Shown: positions 63,331 through 64,000 of the stretch, piece after piece
How positions within the stretch are numbered: the stretch's first letter is position 1
Layout of the letters: the number at the start of each line of letters is the position of its first letter
Source: Croceitalea dokdonensis DOKDO 023
Lineage (GTDB): Bacteria; Bacteroidota; Bacteroidia; Flavobacteriales; Flavobacteriaceae
Length of the DNA stretch: 64,000 nucleotides
Reading direction: 5' to 3'
NCBI RefSeq assembly: GCF_001306415.1
Contig: NZ_LDJX01000002.1
Location: forward strand, 1 to 64,000
Notes under the pieces: model-generated
What the model saw: only the letters and a program-made list of their open reading frames with translations
The model's database searches: none
Told to the model about the DNA's origin: nothing
Program-made: the position numbers and the translations under genes

Positions 63331-64000
63331 TTATTTGATAAATCCTACTCCCGCGGTGGTATTGGTCTGCTCATCAATTAAAATGAAAGCACCGTTGGAT
63401 TTGTTGTCATTGTAAGCATCTGTAAAAACCGGTTTGCTCAACTTTATTTTTACTTCTCCAATTTCGTTAAGCCTCAACGAACCTGAGGATTCACTTTCGC
63501 CTGAAAAATCTGTTTCCACCACATTTCCAACTTCAGCAATTTTTGATACCACCTGGTTGGTATTGTGCTGAACGATATATCTAGATCCGGCGGAAAGTTG
63601 CTTGCTATCCATCCAGCAAACGGTAGCTGTAATTTCTTTTTCAACTTTTGGCAGTTCGTTGGTCTTAACCAGCATATCCCCACGAGTAACATTAATTTCA
63701 TCTTCTAGTGTGATGGTCACGGAACTACCTGCTTTGGCCAATTCATAGGGCGTATCGTAAAAATAGATGGACTTTACTTTGGACGTGGTCATCGAGGGCA
63801 AAACCGTTATTGCATCGCCTATCTTTACATCACCTCCCTTAATTTTTCCGGCAAAGCCCCTAAAATCATGAAACTCATCGGTCTTAGGCCGAATGACCAT
63901 CTGTACGGGGAATCGGAAATTACCATCTTCCTGCACATCTGTACCTTTAAGGTTTTCCAAATGTTCCAATACTGTATGTCCTTTGTACCATGGCATTTCA
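63331..64000 (-). CDS. cysN: Sulfate adenylyltransferase subunit 1, partial
   Basis: The C-terminal ~220 residues of CysN, the GTPase subunit of ATP sulfurylase; the gene continues beyond the right edge. It covers domains II and III after the GTPase domain: MVIRPKTDEFHDFRGFAG, VTVLPSM-like (AITVLPSMTTSKVKSIY) and SRYIVQHNTNQVVSKI. No APS-kinase fusion is present at the C terminus. The following siroheme reductase gene is 78 bases downstream, so the whole unit is likely a sulfate-assimilation operon. Confidence 0.9.
   Translation of the reverse strand, partial: EMPWYKGHTVLEHLENLKGTDVQEDGNFRFPVQMVIRPKTDEFHDFRGFAGKIKGGDVKIGDAITVLPSMTTSKVKSIYFYDTPYELAKAGSSVTITLEDEINVTRGDMLVKTNELPKVEKEITATVCWMDSKQLSAGSRYIVQHNTNQVVSKIAEVGNVVETDFSGESESSGSLRLNEIGEVKIKLSKPVFTDAYNDNKSNGAFILIDEQTNTTAGVGFIK

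Overview
The window is chromosomal DNA of a marine-type member of the Flavobacteriaceae (Bacteroidota). Five things point there: gliding-motility genes gldA, gldB and gldC; a division and cell-wall (dcw) cluster with the Bacteroidota gene content (FtsL-like protein, PASTA-type FtsI, long-tailed FtsZ, YqeY after ftsZ); a split methionine synthase; A-rich rather than Shine-Dalgarno-rich start regions; and many exact matches to the Bacteroidota promoter element TAnnTTTG. No complete tRNA, rRNA or CRISPR array is seen.

Layout. 1-350: a broken GIY-YIG gene beside a tRNA-like fragment. 352-16618: yqeY, then the whole dcw cluster on the minus strand, transcribed mraZ-rsmH-ftsL-ftsI-murE-mraY-murD-ftsW-murG-murC-ftsQ-ftsA-ftsZ, with MraZ-type operator repeats upstream and a strong terminator after ftsZ. 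16.9-24.1 kb: an alpha/beta hydrolase, engB, a nested tandem-repeat array (19.1-19.85 kb), small membrane and secreted proteins, gldBC, nadE and an atypical response regulator. 24.2-34.2 kb: dnaG, a sigma/anti-sigma/outer-membrane-protein module, a polyprenyl synthase, rlmN, queA, aroA and a MazG-like protein. 34.2-40.8 kb: two DUF3857/transglutaminase-like proteins (one with intact catalytic residues, one without), dtd, rsgA and small exported proteins. 40.9-45.26 kb: an aromatic amino-acid operon (pheA, aminotransferase, tyrA, DAHP synthase/chorismate mutase) preceded by a Phe/Tyr-rich leader peptide and an attenuator. 45.4-52.5 kb: gldA, a possible decayed gene, and envelope and secreted proteins. 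52.5-58.6 kb: metF and split metH under a SAM-I riboswitch. 58.75-64 kb: sulfate/sulfite assimilation with siroheme synthesis (FNR-like reductase, Met8-like, cobA, siroheme reductase with HEPN tail, cysN cut by the window edge).

The most striking points are: (1) metH carries an in-frame insertion of about 140 codons encoding an apparently intact DUF559 endonuclease-like domain, bounded by GC-rich terminal inverted repeats, with a second small copy of the same palindrome later in the gene and an S23-type four-helix-bundle gene wedged between the two metH halves; (2) a pheL-like leader peptide and terminator/antiterminator pair controls the aromatic operon; (3) a nested 170-bp/69-bp repeat array; (4) conserved-site losses in DnaG (zinc ligands), in a response regulator (phospho-Asp to Glu) and in one transglutaminase-like paralogue.
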